Both the position numbers and the translations under genes were made by a program. Positions 7,616-7,714 of a stretch of 7,714 nucleotides of DNA are shown piece by piece. Origin of the DNA: an uncultured Clostridia bacterium (lineage in GTDB: Bacteria; Bacillota; Clostridia; Oscillospirales; Acutalibacteraceae); assembly GCA_937920235.1 (NCBI GenBank), contig CALGUK010000007.1:1-7714 (forward strand), read 5' to 3'. The notes under the pieces are model-generated. The model ran no database searches, had not been told where the DNA came from, and saw only the letters and a list, made by a program, of their open reading frames with translations. How positions within the stretch are numbered: the stretch's first letter is position 1; the number at the start of each line of letters is the position of its first letter.

Positions 7616-7680
7616 CAGACGGTCGGCTAATGCAGCTTGCGTTTCCCTGTGGTAACCCACAAAATCCGTCAGTTACGCAA
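7613..7680 (-). promoter_or_regulatory. ZTP (ZMP/ZTP) riboswitch aptamer, pfl motif
   Basis: The minus-strand RNA matches the pfl-motif architecture. P1 is a perfect 6 bp helix, TTGCGT (7680-7675) with ACGCAA (7642-7637). Inside it the conserved ACTGACGGA is followed by P2, TGTGG-GTTA-CCACA (7661-7648). After a linker comes the conserved GCCGACCGTCTGGGC (7627-7613), a short GCC/GGC hairpin. CCGTC in its loop (7622-7618) is complementary to GACGG (7670-7666), forming the family's pseudoknot. I recognised the class from these conserved blocks, which closely resemble the Fusobacterium ulcerans ZTP aptamer as I recall it; no covariance search was run. The class is known to sense ZMP/ZTP, which accumulate when 10-formyl-THF is low, and usually turns genes on. 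Its position before pflB, the gene that named the motif, fits. Confidence 0.93.
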
Positions 7681-7702
7681 ACCAACTATATCTTGTGATT
7701 AA

Positions 7703-7708
7703 ATTATA
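7703..7708 (-). promoter_or_regulatory. Probable -10 element of the pflB operon promoter
   Basis: A perfect TATAAT on the minus strand lies 22 nt before the first base of the riboswitch P1 helix. Transcription would start near 7696, leaving a short lead-in before the aptamer and a leader of about 170 nt. The matching -35 would fall at about 7726-7731, beyond the window edge, so the promoter cannot be confirmed. Confidence 0.6.
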
Positions 7709-7714
7709 CATTCA

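Noticed and set aside
7613..7680. A tetrahydrofolate riboswitch as the identity of the pflB leader RNA
   Set aside because: The folate-linked genes made this worth considering, but the conserved blocks ACTGACGGA and GCCGACCGTCTGGGC, with the long-range GACGG/CCGTC pairing, fit the ZTP/pfl motif.
1..7714. Mobile elements, CRISPR repeats, tRNA genes, defence genes or signs of recent transfer
   Set aside because: I found no direct repeat arrays, transposase or integrase motifs, terminal inverted repeats, tRNA-like cloverleafs or broken genes. All four complete genes are intact housekeeping or fermentation enzymes.

Overview
The window holds two tandem transcription units, both read from the minus strand, with almost no spare DNA. 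The gene families, the near-consensus sigma-70 promoter, the strong Shine-Dalgarno sequences and a Gram-positive-style transcriptional riboswitch point to an anaerobic, fermentative member of the Firmicutes, most likely class Clostridia. The genus cannot be fixed from this sequence alone.

Unit 1 occupies about 7708 down to 2828. In transcription order it has a -10 element at the right edge of the window, a ZTP (pfl-motif, ZMP/ZTP-sensing) riboswitch aptamer, an intrinsic terminator that shares bases with the aptamer, pflB (pyruvate formate-lyase), pflA (its radical-SAM activating enzyme), fhs (formate-tetrahydrofolate ligase) and a closing intrinsic terminator. The three genes are essentially contiguous: pflB and pflA are 2 nt apart or overlap, depending on the start chosen, and pflA and fhs are 19 nt apart. 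PflA installs the glycyl radical on PflB. PflB splits pyruvate into acetyl-CoA and formate. Fhs loads the formate onto tetrahydrofolate to give 10-formyl-THF. The purine intermediate ZMP/ZTP builds up when 10-formyl-THF is short, so a ZTP-activated switch in front of this operon makes a self-contained feedback loop that restores one-carbon units.

Unit 2 starts at a textbook promoter (TTGACA, 17 nt, TATAAT) only about 20 nt beyond the fhs terminator. It reads through alaS (alanyl-tRNA synthetase) into a HIT-family (histidine triad) gene whose Shine-Dalgarno sequence overlaps the alaS stop codon. That gene runs off the left edge of the window. The predicted alaS leader is only about 30 nt, so there is no room for a T-box.

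There are no tRNAs, rRNAs, CRISPR arrays, insertion sequences or phage genes. No gap exceeds 300 bp: the largest are 7527-7714 (riboswitch leader) and 2742-2894 (terminator plus promoter). I see no undescribed system. The most interesting element is the ZTP riboswitch and its overlap with a terminator, which is a known class in a biologically coherent setting.
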